Assembly: GCA_037178675.1 (NCBI GenBank)
Contig: JAYMGJ010000508.1
Span: 1-64,000, forward strand
Direction of reading: 5' to 3'
From: Scleroderma bovista
Lineage: Eukaryota; Basidiomycota; Agaricomycetes; Boletales; Sclerodermataceae
Length of the DNA: 64,000 nucleotides
The position numbers were made by a program, and so were the translations under genes. A model generated the notes under the pieces. The model had not been told where the DNA came from. It did no database searches and was given only the letters and a program-made list of their open reading frames with translations. Numbering within the stretch: position 1 is the first letter of the stretch; each line of letters begins with the position of its first letter. Below, piece after piece: positions 10,383 through 22,621 of the stretch.

Positions 10383-13300
10383 ATGTCGCGTTTACAGCGG
10401 ACAAGCGAAATCGAACTTCCACCCACCGTCTCCTTACGAACGACGGCGACGAGAATGAACAAGCGGAAACTAGCACAAGAGGACGACGACGACCTCGAAT
10501 CAGAGGCACTCGATCAGCCACGAAAGTTGCCTGCAATTGGGACATGTACCAGTGCTCGGCCACTGGTTGTCTCCCGCACGGCGCTCAACAGGCCCACTGG
10601 GGCCACCACACTGACTGGTAAACCACCTTCTCGTCCGCAATCACGCACAACGAGCCACGATCTGCCATTAGCTAGCGGGTATACATCGCGAACGCGTACA
10701 ACACGAGCAACAAGTGCACCTCCCAAACCATCCTCGTCCACCCGACCACCCATAGCGCGTGTCCCCTCAGGGAGCTTGACAAATGGGATGATAGCACGCG
10801 AAATGGACGCAGAACGCGCCAAGCTCTCACAACTCGCTGCAAACCACCTCGCACTTTCTCGCGAACTCGCATCCGCAAAAGAAATCGAACTTGATAAACG
10901 TCGTGCATTAGTCGACGCAGCAGACGAGCTCGAACGATTGCGTATCAAACATCAGCGCGAAATCGTCGATCTTGAACTCGAAGTTGCACGACGTGCACGA
11001 GAGGCAAGGGACCGAGAGGCAGAACTTGGAAATGTGCAAGAGGACTTGACGAGTGCTCGAGAAATGGTGGCGAAGTTGAGGTCGGAGGTGGCACAACATG
11101 CGAATAGGCAGGTGACGCTGCACGCGCAGATTGACGCGCTTCAGGCGGAAAAGACGGCGTTGCAAAGGCAGCTGGACGAGGTGTCGTACGCGTCAGGGAA
11201 GAGCGCACTCGAGTATGCAGATGCAAGGCGAAAAATCGAACAGTTGGAGAGGGAGGCGAGGGAGGCGGAAATGGTGAGAAGAAAACTGCACAATATGGTC
11301 CAGGAACTCAAGGGAAACATACGCGTATTTTGTCGCGTGAGGCCCGTTCTTTCGCATGACCTCGTGGCTCCGATCGTACCGGGATTGCGACGGTCGGGAT
11401 CATCAGCGGACGGGAGCGAGGAAAGAGGTGCTGTTGCAGATATATCGTTTCCGGATCAGATGGATCACCGCGAGATTGTTATTTCGTCGACGAGTTCGAG
11501 CGCAACGGGACAGGAAAGGAAGGAGCTTCACAGTTTCGCGTTTGACAGAGTAGGATGTTTCAGGAGTCTTTTTCCGACTGTTGATTGTGTTATTTCACAG
11601 GTATTTGAACCAGACGCCACGCAGAGAGAGGTGTTCGAGGAGATATCGCTACTTGCGCAGAGCTGTGTCGATGGGTACAACGTTTGTATATTTGCATATG
11701 GCCAGACGGGCTCTGGCAAGTCATTTACCATGGAGGGCGGTTCGGTGCGTGCTTTCGCGTTCTATGTAGCTCGAATTAACCATAGTAATTCTCGTGCGAT
11801 AGACAGAGGCAACAATGGGAATGATACCTCGGGCAGTCAATGAGGTGTTCCGAGCAGCAGAGACCCTCCGGGATAGAGGATGGGAATACAAATTAGAAGG
11901 CCAATTTCTGGAGATTGTACGTCCTTCGCACTGTATACGCGACGAAATGGTATTGCTCATGGCACGCACACCATGTAGTACAATGAAACTATCAACGACC
12001 TTCTCGGTAAAGGCGAATTCGATAAGAAAAAGCACGACATCAAACACGAAAAGTTGCACGGCTCCATACCCTCCACACGCGTAACAGACGTCACCGTCCA
12101 TCCTCTCACTACACCCCATCAAGTTACTACACTCCTCCAGCTCGCCAACTCTCGCCGCACAGTTGCAGCAACACTCATGAACTCTCGTTCCTCGCGGTCT
12201 CATTCTGTATTTACATTACGCGTATCGGGGTATAATGAACAAACCGGCACGCGATGTGAGGGATGCTTGAATCTGGTTGATCTGGCGGGAAGTGAGAGGT
12301 TGAGTGCGAGTGGTGCTGCGGGTGATAAGGAGAGGCTGAAGGAGACACAGAGCATTAATAAGAGTTTAAGTGCACTGGGGGACGTTATTGCTGCTCTTGG
12401 AGAGAGTGGTAGGGGAGAGAAGGAGTCGAGGGGGGCTGGTGGGGCTGGTGAGAAGCATGTGCCGTATAGGAATTCAAAGGTGAGTCTCTTTTGGGAGGTT
12501 CTTCTGCGTTTGTTGTGCATCTTGCCATCCATCCTGCGTCCTGTCCTCGCCTGTTTCTTGCGGTTTCTGCCCTATTGGTTGCTGTCCGCGTTCGTCTGGC
12601 TTTAAGTTTCATTTCTTCTTCATTTTATGAAAGTCCGTCGCTGGTTTGATCTTTTACTGACGCTGTGTCTCTTCTTGCTGGTAACTCTCCTCTTCCTAAT
12701 GCCTGTGCTCTGTTTGCGATTGTCGACGATCTCGTGGCGTTTGCACATGGCCGATTCCCTGGTATTTGGTGACGGGCTTGTTCCTGCTGGCCCATTAACT
12801 GATTTGCCATGGTAATAACCGCCGCCACCATCGTCATTATGAAAATGCCTTCACTCCTTCTGCACTCCACTGATACATCATACGTCATTGCGATAATGAT
12901 TTTGACTCGGGACCTTGGGCAGCTCACGTATCTTTTGCAAAATTCGCTGAGCGGGAACTCGAAGACACTGGTGTGTATCACTTTCACTTTCCTTTTCAAC
13001 GTCGGACGGTCATGCCACTACTCCACCACCCACTGCCGCCACCGTATCTGCGGTTCGTGCCAGTTCGTGGTTCGTGGCGTACCGCACGCACGCACGCACA
13101 CCTGCCGTACGTGCGTGCGGTGCATTGTCAAGGCTATTGCGTGGCATTGTCGTGTTCGTTCTACAGCTCACTAACCTGTGTATTTGGATTTGGCTCGTAG
13201 ATGATACTCAATTTGTCACCTCTAGCAGCTCATCTGGGGGAGTCGCTAACGTCGTTAAGGTTTGCTACCAAGGTAAGTATTTCTTCTCTTCTTTTTCTCC

Positions 13301-13453
13301 ACTTTTGTCTCGTTTCTTTCCTCTTTTTCTCTGTCCCCTATTGACTCTCCGATCGCGATCGTAATTGTGTGGACAATGAATGATGTTTGTTGTTTGTAGG
13401 TGAACAGTACGACGATTGGGACGGCTAAGAAGCAGCTCCGCGGGACGGGTTAA
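10383..13453 (+). CDS. Kinesin-14 (C-terminal motor, Kar3/Klp2-like)
   Basis: Seven exons close in phase: 10383-11549, 11601-11744, 11803-11916, 11979-12479, 12923-12970, 13201-13272, 13400-13453, giving 699 residues. Residues 1-130 are a basic disordered tail; about 140-320 form a coiled coil; then the kinesin-14 neck ([18 protein letters not shown]) leads into the motor. Motor motifs are all present: P-loop AYGQTGSGKSFTM, switch I NSRSSRSHS, switch II VDLAGSE, and LTYLLQNSLSGNSKT. The family moves toward microtubule minus ends in spindle assembly, nuclear migration and karyogamy. The protein ends soon after the motor, as in Kar3. Introns four and five are unusually long here (443 and 230 nt). 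An in-frame second ATG at 10455 is the one shared with the chimera at 7939. Confidence 0.92.
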
Positions 13454-13795
13454 TCTGACTTGAGAGGGGATGTACCCGTGGATTAGCGCGGAGATGATGG
13501 TTGCTCATGCACACTCATTTTACTACTCCACTGTTCTCGTCTTGATTTGCTTTGTCGATGCACCGGTCTCTGTTCAGTGTTCTTCGCTCTTCGTTTCCCA
13601 ATGCCAATCGCGCGCAGTGACTTTCACTCAGCCACTCGAGGACTAGAGCAATTCACTCTCAACCCTGCCAGGAACGAGTCCTAGTAGTTTTATATTATTG
13701 CCCTATATAGGACTATTTTTCGCCATCGATTTCAATTTCTGATCATGAAGCCGAAGCACAAGTTATGTACAATATGAGTGATAACAGTGAGATCT
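13454..13795 (+). repeat. 3' flank of the kinesin gene, duplicated at 22099-22460
   Basis: The sequence after the kinesin stop, including gtacccgtggattagcgcgg and the downstream catgaagccgaagc segment, recurs after the broken kinesin copy. It shows the duplicated unit includes the terminator region. The next gene, the NLR, ends only 34 bp beyond. Confidence 0.7.
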
Positions 13796-13829
13796 TGAAA
13801 AAAAAAGGTACTCCTAGTACTAACAAGAC

Positions 13830-16800
13830 TCATTGTTTTGCAATATGCCCCATATAGTTACACTCCATCCACCTGGAACCATGAACCATCCTACTCAAGT
13901 CAAGCTTGGTATGTTTCCCAATAACAAATAAGTTATGGGGTGAATATAATGATGGTCTTGGCATATATGATGGAACCCACAGAAGCAGATGACCTTTTGG
14001 GCTAACAATCCATCCACCAACTTTGTCTAACTCTACTAAAGTCCTGACATTAAAATCACTTTCTGGGATATACACATTGGAATCCAGTAAGGCATGAGAT
14101 GGGTTTGAGGAATAGCAGAGTGAGTGAGGGGGCTGTCTTGGAGAATTCAAGTCAGAGTGTGGCAGATTAACTACAGCATCTGTAGGACAATCCCACATAT
14201 GTATGGTATTGTCAAATGAACCAGACACAACCCTCTGACCATCTGGTGAGAATGCTACTGAGTATACTGAGTAAGTGTGCCCTGTGAGAGGGCTACACAA
14301 CTGTAGTCCAGTCTCAGCATCCCATAAACATATGGTCTTGTCCCGGGAACCTGATGCAATCCTCTTGCTATCTGGTGAGAATGCCACTGGACCTACTGCC
14401 TCAGTGTGCCCTGTGAGTGGGCTACCCAGCTGCAGTCCAGTCTCAGCATCCCACAAACATATGGTCTTGTCAAGAGAACCTGATGCAATCTTCTTTCCAT
14501 CTGGTGACAATGCCACTGAGCATATTGAGTCAGTGTGCCCTATGAGAGGGCTACCCAGCTGGAGTCCAGTCTCAGCATCCCACAAACATATGGTCTTGTC
14601 TTTGGATCCTGATGCAATCCTCTTTCCATCTGGTGAGAATGCCACTGAGTATACTGAGTCAGTGTGCCCTTTGAGAGGGCTACCCAGCTGCCATCCAGTC
14701 TCAGCATCCCACAAACATATGATCTTGTCATGGGAACCTGATGCAATCCTCTTGCCATCTGGTGAGAATGCCACTGACCATACTGGGCCAGTGTGCCCTG
14801 TGAGAGGGCTACCCAGTTGCAATCCAGTCTCAGCATCCCATAAACATATAGTGTTGTCAAGGGAACCTGATGCAATCCTCTTCCCATCTGGTGAGAATGC
14901 CACTGAGTGTACTAGGTCAGTGTTCCCTGTGAGAGGGCTACCCAGCTGCAGTCCAGTCTCAGCATCCCACAAACATATGGTCTTGTCAAGGGAACCTGAT
15001 GCAATCCTATTCCCATCTGGTGAGAATACCACTGAGGATACCAACTGAGTGTGCCCTGGGAGGGAGCTACTACCCAGCTGCAGTCCAGTCTCAGCATCCC
15101 ACAAATATATGGTCTTGTCAAGGGAACCTGATGCAATCCTATTTCCATCAGGTGAGAATGCCACTGAGCATATTGTGTTAGTGTGCCCTGTTAAAGGACT
15201 ACCCAGCTGCAATCCAGTCTCAGCATCCCACAAACATATGGTCTGGTCTTGGGAACCTGATGCAATCATCTTGCAATCTGGTGAGATTGCCACTGAGCAT
15301 ACTAGGTCAGTGTGCCCTGTGAGAGGGCTACCCCACTGCAGTCCAGTCTCAGCATCCCACAAACATATGGTCTTGTCCCAGGAACCTGATGCAATCCTCT
15401 TGCCATCTGGTGAGAATGCCACTGAGGATACTAGGCCAGTGTGGCCTGTGAGAGGGATACCCAGCTGCAGTCCAGTCTCAGCATCCCACAAACATATGGT
15501 CTTGTCAAAGGAACCTGATGTAATCCTCTTGCCATCTGGTGACAATGCCACTGAGCATACTGCATCAGTGTGCCCTATGAGAGGGCTACCCAGCTGCAGT
15601 CCAGTCTCAGCATCCCACAAACATATGGTCCTGTCTTTGGAACCTGATACAATCCTCTTCCCATCTGGTGAGAATGCCACTGAGTCTACTAAGTCAGTGT
15701 GCCCTATGAGAGGGCTACCCAGCTGCAGTCCAGTCTCAGCATCCCACAAACATATGGTCTTGTCAAGGGAACCTGATGCAATCCTCTTTCCATCTGGTGA
15801 GAATGCCACTGAGTATATTGAGTCAGTGTGCCCTTTAAGAGTGCTACCCAGCTGCAGTCCAGTCTCAGCATCCCACAAACATATGGTCTTGTCCCAGGAA
15901 CCTGATGCAATTCTCTTGCCATCTGGTGAGAATGTAACAGAGATCACCCCATCATCATGTCCCCTTATTGTTAACTGAAGGTTTGGCCAGCATGGCTGTC
16001 CTCCATCAACAATTTGGGCCAAATTTGAGTATTTTGGTGAGAACTGTTTATAAATGATGGACTGCACTGGAGTGAATGGCAGAGCTGAGATGTACAAGTG
16101 TGGGGTGCTTGCCATGATGGCACCACCAAAGGCTCGGACAAACCTGATGGCATCTCTTGCTATTGCTGACCCCTGTTTGAGTGTATCATCCTTCTAAACA
16201 TTCTCATTAGCAGTGTTAGTTGGGATCAACTTCATAGTAAACATACCTCCAACCATGAAGCTATAGTTGCCAGGTGTGAAGGCACAATATTGAGCACCTT
16301 CAATAAGCTGAGTGCTTCAATCCAGAAGAGCAATTTGTCCTTCAACAGCACTTCCATCTCTTGTGCAAAGTTCCTTACAAACTGTGTGTCCTGAATATGA
16401 ATGGCACATAGTCGACAGGCATAAGACAAGTGAGCAGGGATGTATTCATGAACCCGCCAGTCAAGGTCAGTGACCTCAGAGTTTGGTAGGTAGGAGGTTT
16501 CCAATTGACAGATATTGAAACACAACCCAGTTTGCATGACTCGAACACAAGACCAAGCAAGCTGACAATGGATATCTTCCATTTCGATAGCAAACTCCAT
16601 ACTCCGTGCAGGATTGGTCAAGAAGTCGTAGAATGATGCATGTAGGGCACGGACTGGAGTTGATACATCAGCAATGCCACTTAGCAGGGCACCCATCGGG
16701 TTGAGGATCGCCTTGACATCAGAAACATCAATGTCGGGGAAGTTGCGCCGCATCACATTCAACGACACCACCGGGAGAGGCTCCTGGGTCCACACTATTT

Positions 16801-19476
16801 GCCGCATCACGGAGCGGAATCGTGCAAGTGCCTTCGGTTTGCTCTCGACGATGTCTCGCAGAATGGTAAGGTACATGTCGTCCAAAAGTCCCTTGCTCTC
16901 CCCAGGCGAAACGGAGATCAGGTCCTCATATCGCTCCATGGCTGAGAACCCAGCCTTGTGTGATTTGATGAACTCGCAAGCCAACCGAGCCCACTCGAAC
17001 AACCCATCTGCCAGCCGTACGAGGCATGAAATTTCTTCAGTAGAGAAACGATCCATCAGTCTTCCCAGCTGATCAGAAACGTACAGACGAATATCATGTT
17101 CAGCATTCGCAATAGAGATGTCGTTCATGGATTTGGACGTGATGTGTGGAATATCCTGCAGGGCCTCCATGATGTCAGGTAAAGGGCGGGATGTAATGAG
17201 AACACGAAAGCTGGACGGGAGCTGGGCAACCTGTGTGGAAGCGAGAACGCTGAGAATATGTTTCCGGGAGGCCTCGACACCGGTCTCGTCGAGTGCATCG
17301 ATCACAATGACCACTCGTCCAACCATAGACGCTGCTGCTTTAGAAATGGGATCCAAAATGAACTTCTGCCACTGCTGCTTCACATCGCGCGTGGTGGATA
17401 GAGCCTTTTCATTTGCAATGACCTCAGCTACAATCCTCTTGAAAGTAGGGTCGCGATCAGCAAGATCATGTGCGATTGTGGTGAATATCTTTTCGTGGCG
17501 ACGTTCCGCCTGTTGATCGTGGGCAAAGCAGAAACACGACCCAAGGGATCCAAGAGATTTGAACCAGTTAGCGATGGTATGGGCGATGGCTGACTTCCCT
17601 GTGCCTGCTTGGCCATGGAGCCACAACACCCGAGGGGTATTAGGCTCCGACTTGTTGATCCAGCCTATAATGTCCACCAGGATATCAACCCTCGTGCCTT
17701 CTAAACAGAGCTTGGTGGTGTCTAATCCAGCACCACCTGCATAGGCAAGCTGGCCAAGGGTAGCCTTTTGATCTGCATGGCAATTGCTCAGGACAAGCCA
17801 TAACCATATGGAACCTGTTCTCACCTATGGCTGAGACACTGTCTTTAATATCATTGATGCTGTTCAGGGCATGACGTATAACATCATCCAAGAGACGGAT
17901 GTCAGCTGAGATGTGCTCAGCCTTGTCAACGAGCCCGTGAACAGCCACCCATGTATCCCGGCATATAAGGTCCCGACATTGCTGTGTCAAGACATCCAGC
18001 GCATTGCCATAGGTAGTAATCGCAGTATTAGTTTCAGACCAAACATTCTTCAGCGCTCTTTGCCCTTCATAAAGACATTAGCCGAGCATTGAACCTCAAG
18101 CGCAAATATGACATACAAAAGTTTTTCATTTTAGAATATGACTGGACGAACACCACACAGTTGGGCATTAGTTTGGAGATTTCCGATAGAAGTTCCTTTA
18201 TCTGCACGACATTTGCGACGGTACGATCTTCAATGAGGAAGGCATAGACATGGCTGATTTTAGACAAGAGAGCGACGACTGACTCATCCACGGTGCTCTG
18301 TGCAATAATAGTCTGTGCATATATTAAATATGGTGCAATCTCGTATAACTTTGGCAGGTACCTGAGCGGCCCATGAGAGTGCGCATAAAGCTAGTTTCGC
18401 ATATGGGTGAATCTAAGCGCAATTTTAGTGACGTGTGCGCCAAAGGAAGGGGGTCGCACATTAGAAATTGTTTCGGCAACGGAGATGAAGACTTTAAGGG
18501 GTCGAAGACATGAATTCACAGTGTCGAGCTGGCTGTCCGGCATACTATGCATCTGCGACACGCCTGCTCGTGCAGCTTCGACGCTGGTACCTAGGTCCTT
18601 CACATCATCACCAGTAGGAGGAACCTGCGGCAGGATGAGACTGCAGTAAACCTAGTCCTGACCTTTTCTACCACTTACCTGGAAATGATCGGGTATAGAA
18701 TTCTGCGCTTCACAAACTTGCTGTGCAAGAGACGAAGCTGGGTTGGTGAGCGCATTTGTGACGATATTGTTGAGGTCATCCTACGATGAGGACCAAATAA
18801 GACCGGTGGTTAATACTCGATGACATGCGCATTGGCCCACATTTTGAACTTCCGAAGGGGGCGCGTCTGTCGATACCTCAACTGCTGAGACAGAAACACA
18901 GTGTGCAGGGGTGGCACTAGCGCTGATTGCGGTACCATGGTCGGTTGCGACGTCGGCATCGACGGCCTGGGTTTTGTGTCACCACAGCGATCAGAGTATA
19001 ATACAAGATAACATACAACTTGGCTCTGCGTGAGCGGAATGTGTACTGCGGATATGCCGGGGGCAGGGACTGTTGCCTGCGGACGGGATTACGCAATCTA
19101 CATGGTTGATAGCCTCAATGCGCCGCTGCACTTACCAAATTGATTGTACCAGGGTTTTGCTCGTTGAGAATGTTCCTTGAGGGGCTGCGGGAGAGACCGA
19201 ATAACACCTGTATTGCGGGGCATTTCAGTACGGGCATTTAAAATAATTGAAGTGCATATGTACCTCGCGACCACGAACCAAGGCATCCGAAAACCTGTTC
19301 TTTGGCTGGCTTGTACGAGGGTTGTCCCCAGATGATCCCTGCTGTCCCTTCGAAGGGGTTAGTTTGAAGAGCGACAGTTAAGTAAGGAGTGAATCCCAAA
19401 GCACCTCGGCAGCAAGATTCAGATTTTTTCTACGAGGAAAAGTGGGAAAGTGGTTCTTTTTGCTACGTTCTGGCAT
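13830..19476 (-). CDS. NLR-type protein: helical N-terminus, NACHT ATPase, 14 WD40 repeats
   Basis: STAND/NLR-class regulator of the kind linked in fungi to heterokaryon incompatibility and innate immunity. Confident exons: last 16193-13830, NACHT exon 17772-16247, and one ending at 17825; introns 53 and 52 nt close in phase. The NACHT domain has Walker A GQAGTGKS and Walker [11 protein letters not shown]. The last exon carries 14 WD40 repeats of 43 residues (one of 44), roughly 80-95% alike, consistent with two seven-bladed propellers, then a 95-residue tail. Further 5', exons around 18070-18290 and 18400-18650 encode helical sequence ([24 protein letters not shown]) like the N-termini of other basidiomycete NLRs. 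I place the start at 19476 (MPERSKKN), with several intermediate splice sites unresolved. Core 0.95 sure, start 0.4. Confidence 0.85.
14156..15960 (-). repeat. Fourteen tandem 129-bp units encoding WD40 repeats
   Basis: Each unit encodes a repeat of the form [20 protein letters not shown], then [20 protein letters not shown]. Units are nearly identical in DNA, a sign of recent expansion or gene conversion. Because 129 is divisible by three, the antisense strand also stays open over most of the array, yielding spurious ORFs of 257 and 309 codons. Confidence 0.95.
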
Positions 19477-19789
19477 GATTTCAGTGGTCTGCCGGTAGTG
19501 TTGCCGCAGAGGTGAGGTGAGGTGAACCGAAGTGTCAGTTGAGTTGATGCCACTTCGAACTGCAACTACAGCAACGTTCTCAGCCAATCAGAGCGCGATT
19601 ACTATACAGCAAAATTATGAGATTACTAGCTAATTAATAGGTCTGAAGCGTTGAGCCCCAGCTGGTCAAGCTCCGTGAATTTGCCTTCACTCATTGCAAC
19701 GTGCAATGAGCAGTGAACGGTGCACCAAGTCGTTACGGTAGTTACCGTATTTCATTGCAACCAAGTTACACGGCGAACGGTTGGGTAAA

Positions 19790-22098
19790 CCGCCTGCTTG
19801 TCCACAATCGCGCGCGACGAACCACGATCTGCCATTTAGCTGGCGGATATACATCGCGAACGCGTGCAACACGAGCAACAAGTGTGCCTCCCAAACCATC
19901 CTCGTCCACCCGACCACCCATAGCGCGTGTCCCCTCAGGGAGCTTGACAAATGGGATGATAGCACGCGAAATGGACGCAGAACGCGCCAAGCTCTCACAA
20001 CTCACTGCAAACCACCCCGCACTTTCTCGGGAACTCGCATCCGCAAAAGAAATCGAACTTGATAAACGTCGTGCATTAGTTGACGCAGCAGACGAGCTCG
20101 AACGATTGCGTATCAAACATCAGCGCGAAATCGAAATGTGCAAGAGGACTTGACGAGTGCTCGAGAAATGGTGGCGAAGTTGAGGTCGGAGGTGGCACAA
20201 CATGCGAATAGGCAGGTGACGCTGCACGCGCAGATTGACGCGCTTCAGGCGGAAAAGACTGCTTTGCAAAGGCAGCTGGACGAAGTATCGTACGCGTCAG
20301 GGAAGAGCGCACTCGAGTACGCAGATGCAAGGCGAAAAATCGAACAGTTGGAGAGGGAGGCGAGGGAGGCGGAAATGGTGAGAAGGAAACTGCACAATAT
20401 GGTGCAGGAGCTCAAGGGAAACATACGCGTATTTTGTCGCGTGAGGCCCGTTCTTTCGCATGACCTCGTGGCTCCGGTCGTACCGGGATTGCGACGGTCG
20501 GGATCGTCAGCGGACGGGAGCGAGGAGAGAGGTGCTGTTGCAGATATATCGTTTCCGGATCAGATGGATCACCGCGAGATTGTTATTTCGTCGACGAGTT
20601 CGAGCGCAACGGGACAGGAGCTTTTCACAGTTTCGCGTTTGACAGAGTAGGATGTTTCAAAGGTATTCTTCCGCCTGTTGATTGTGTCTTTCCACAGGTA
20701 TCTGAACCAGATGCCACGCAGAGAGAGGTGTCACGGCTCCATACCCTCCACACGCGTAACAGACGTCACCGTCCATCCTCTCACTACACCCCATCAAGTT
20801 ACTACACTCCTCCAGCTCGCCAACTCTCGCCGCACAGTCGCAGCAACACTCATGAACTCTCGTTCCTCTCGGTCTCATTCCGTATTTACATTACGCGTAT
20901 CGGGACATAATGAACAAACCGGCACGCGATGTGAGGGATGCTTGAATCTGGTCGATCTGGCGGGAAGTGAAAGGTTGAGTGCGAGTGGTGCTGCGGGTGA
21001 TAAGGAGAGGCTGAAGGAGACACAGAGCATTAATAAGAGTTTAAGTGCACTGGGGGACGTTATTGCTGCTCTTGGAGAGAGTGGTAGGGGGGAGAAGGAG
21101 TCGAGGGGGGCTGGGGGGGCTGGTGAGAAGCATGTGCCGTATAGGAATTCAAAGGTGAGTCTCTTTTTGGGAGGTTCTTCTGCGTTTGTTGTGCATCTTG
21201 CCATCCATCCTGCGTCCTGTCCTCGCCTGTTTCTTGCGGTTTCTGCACTATTGGTTGCTGTTCGCGTTCGTCTGGCTTTAAGGTTTCATTTCTTCTTCAT
21301 TTTGTGAAAGTCCGTCGCTGGTTTGATCTTTTACTGACGCTGTGTCTCTTCTTGCTGGTAACTCTCCTCTTCCTAATGTCTGTGCTCTGTTTACGATTGT
21401 CGACGATCTCGTGGCATTTGCACATGGCCAATTTCCTGGTATTTGGTGACGGGCTTGTTCCTGCTGGCCCATTAACTGATTCGCCATGGTAATAACCGCC
21501 GCCACCATCGTCATTATGAAAATGCCTTCACTCCTTCTCCACTCCACTGATACATCATACGTCATTGCGATAATTTTGACTCGGGACCTTGGGCAGCTCA
21601 CGTATCTTTTGCAAAATTCGCTGAGCGGGAACTCGAAGACATTGGTGTGTATCACTTTCACTTTCCTTTTCAACGACGGTCATGCCACTACTCCACCACC
21701 CACTGCCGCCACCGTATCTGCGGTTCGTGCCAGTTCGTGGTTCGTGGCGTACCGCATGCACGCACACCTGCCGTACGTGCGTGCGTGGCATTGTCGTGTT
21801 TGTTCTACAGCTCACTAACCTGTGTATTTGGATTTGGCTCGTAGATGATACTCAATTTGTCACCCCTAGCAGCTCATCTGGGGGAGTCGCTAACGTCGTT
21901 AAGGTTTGCTACCAAGGTAAGTATTCCTTCTCTTCTTTTTCTTCACATTTGTCTCGTTTCTTTCCTCTTTTCCTCTATCCCCCTATTGACTCTCCGATCG
22001 CGATCGTAATCGTGTGGACAATGAATGATGTTTGTTGTTTGTAGGTGAACAATACGACGATTGGGACGGCTAAGAAGCAGCTCCGCGGGACGGGTTAA
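19790..22098 (+). pseudogene. Broken second copy of the kinesin-14 gene
   Basis: About 90-95% identical to 10640-13453 including introns, but non-functional. The promoter and first 85 or so codons are missing. In the coiled coil about 64 bp are deleted near 20132, shifting frame. A small indel near 20620 (caggagcttttcac against caggaaaggaaggagcttcac) shifts it again. At about 20730 the sequence jumps from the start of motor exon 2 (DATQREV) to the middle of exon 4 (GSIPSTRVTDVTV), removing the P-loop and everything up to switch I. Switch II (VDLAGSE) and later exons survive, including the long intron. Its 3' end faces the APN2 gene. Confidence 0.9.
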
Positions 22099-22460
22099 TC
22101 CGACTTGAGAGGAGGCTTGGTGATATGTACCCGTGGATTAGCGCGGAAATGATGGTGACTCATGCACACACTCGTTTTACCACTCCACTGTTCTCGTCTT
22201 GATTTGCTTTGTCGATGCACCGGTCTCTGTTCAGTGTTCTTCGCTCTTCGTTTCCCAATGCCAATCGCGCGCAGTGACTTTCACTCGGCCACGAGTCGAG
22301 GACTAGAGCACTCCACTCTCAACCCTGCCAGGAACGAGTCCGTTCTAGTAGTTATATTATCGCTCTATTGTATAGGTCCATTTTTCGCCATCGACTTCGA
22401 TTTCTGATCATGAAGCCGAAGCGCAAGTTATGTATGATATGAGTGATAAGAGTGAGATCC
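22099..22460 (+). repeat. Duplicate of the kinesin 3' flank
   Basis: Matches 13454-13795 with small indels, including cgatcgcgatcg upstream and the segment around the histidine-free stretch atgaagccgaagc. Similarity fades after gagtgagatc. Confidence 0.7.
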
Positions 22461-22621
22461 GATGTGGTTGAGCTGTTGAAGCATCGGTGCCTTCCGACGC
22501 GCAGTGCACTGAAGTAGCGATATGACGTCGAGTAAGGGTTTGCGTTATGGAAACACCTGGCGAACAGGCTACCCCGGTAAGCGGTACAGTGGTGCGTACA
22601 ACTGTAGGAGCCGCCGGCGGG

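Noticed and set aside
12627..12815. Hydrophobic 62-codon ORF inside the kinesin intron
   Set aside because: Intronic, starts in no Kozak-like context, and is bounded by good splice sites; the T-rich intron alone explains Leu/Phe richness.
14275..15978. Plus-strand ORFs of 257 and 309 codons
   Set aside because: Exact antisense of the WD40 array; opened by the 129-bp periodicity.
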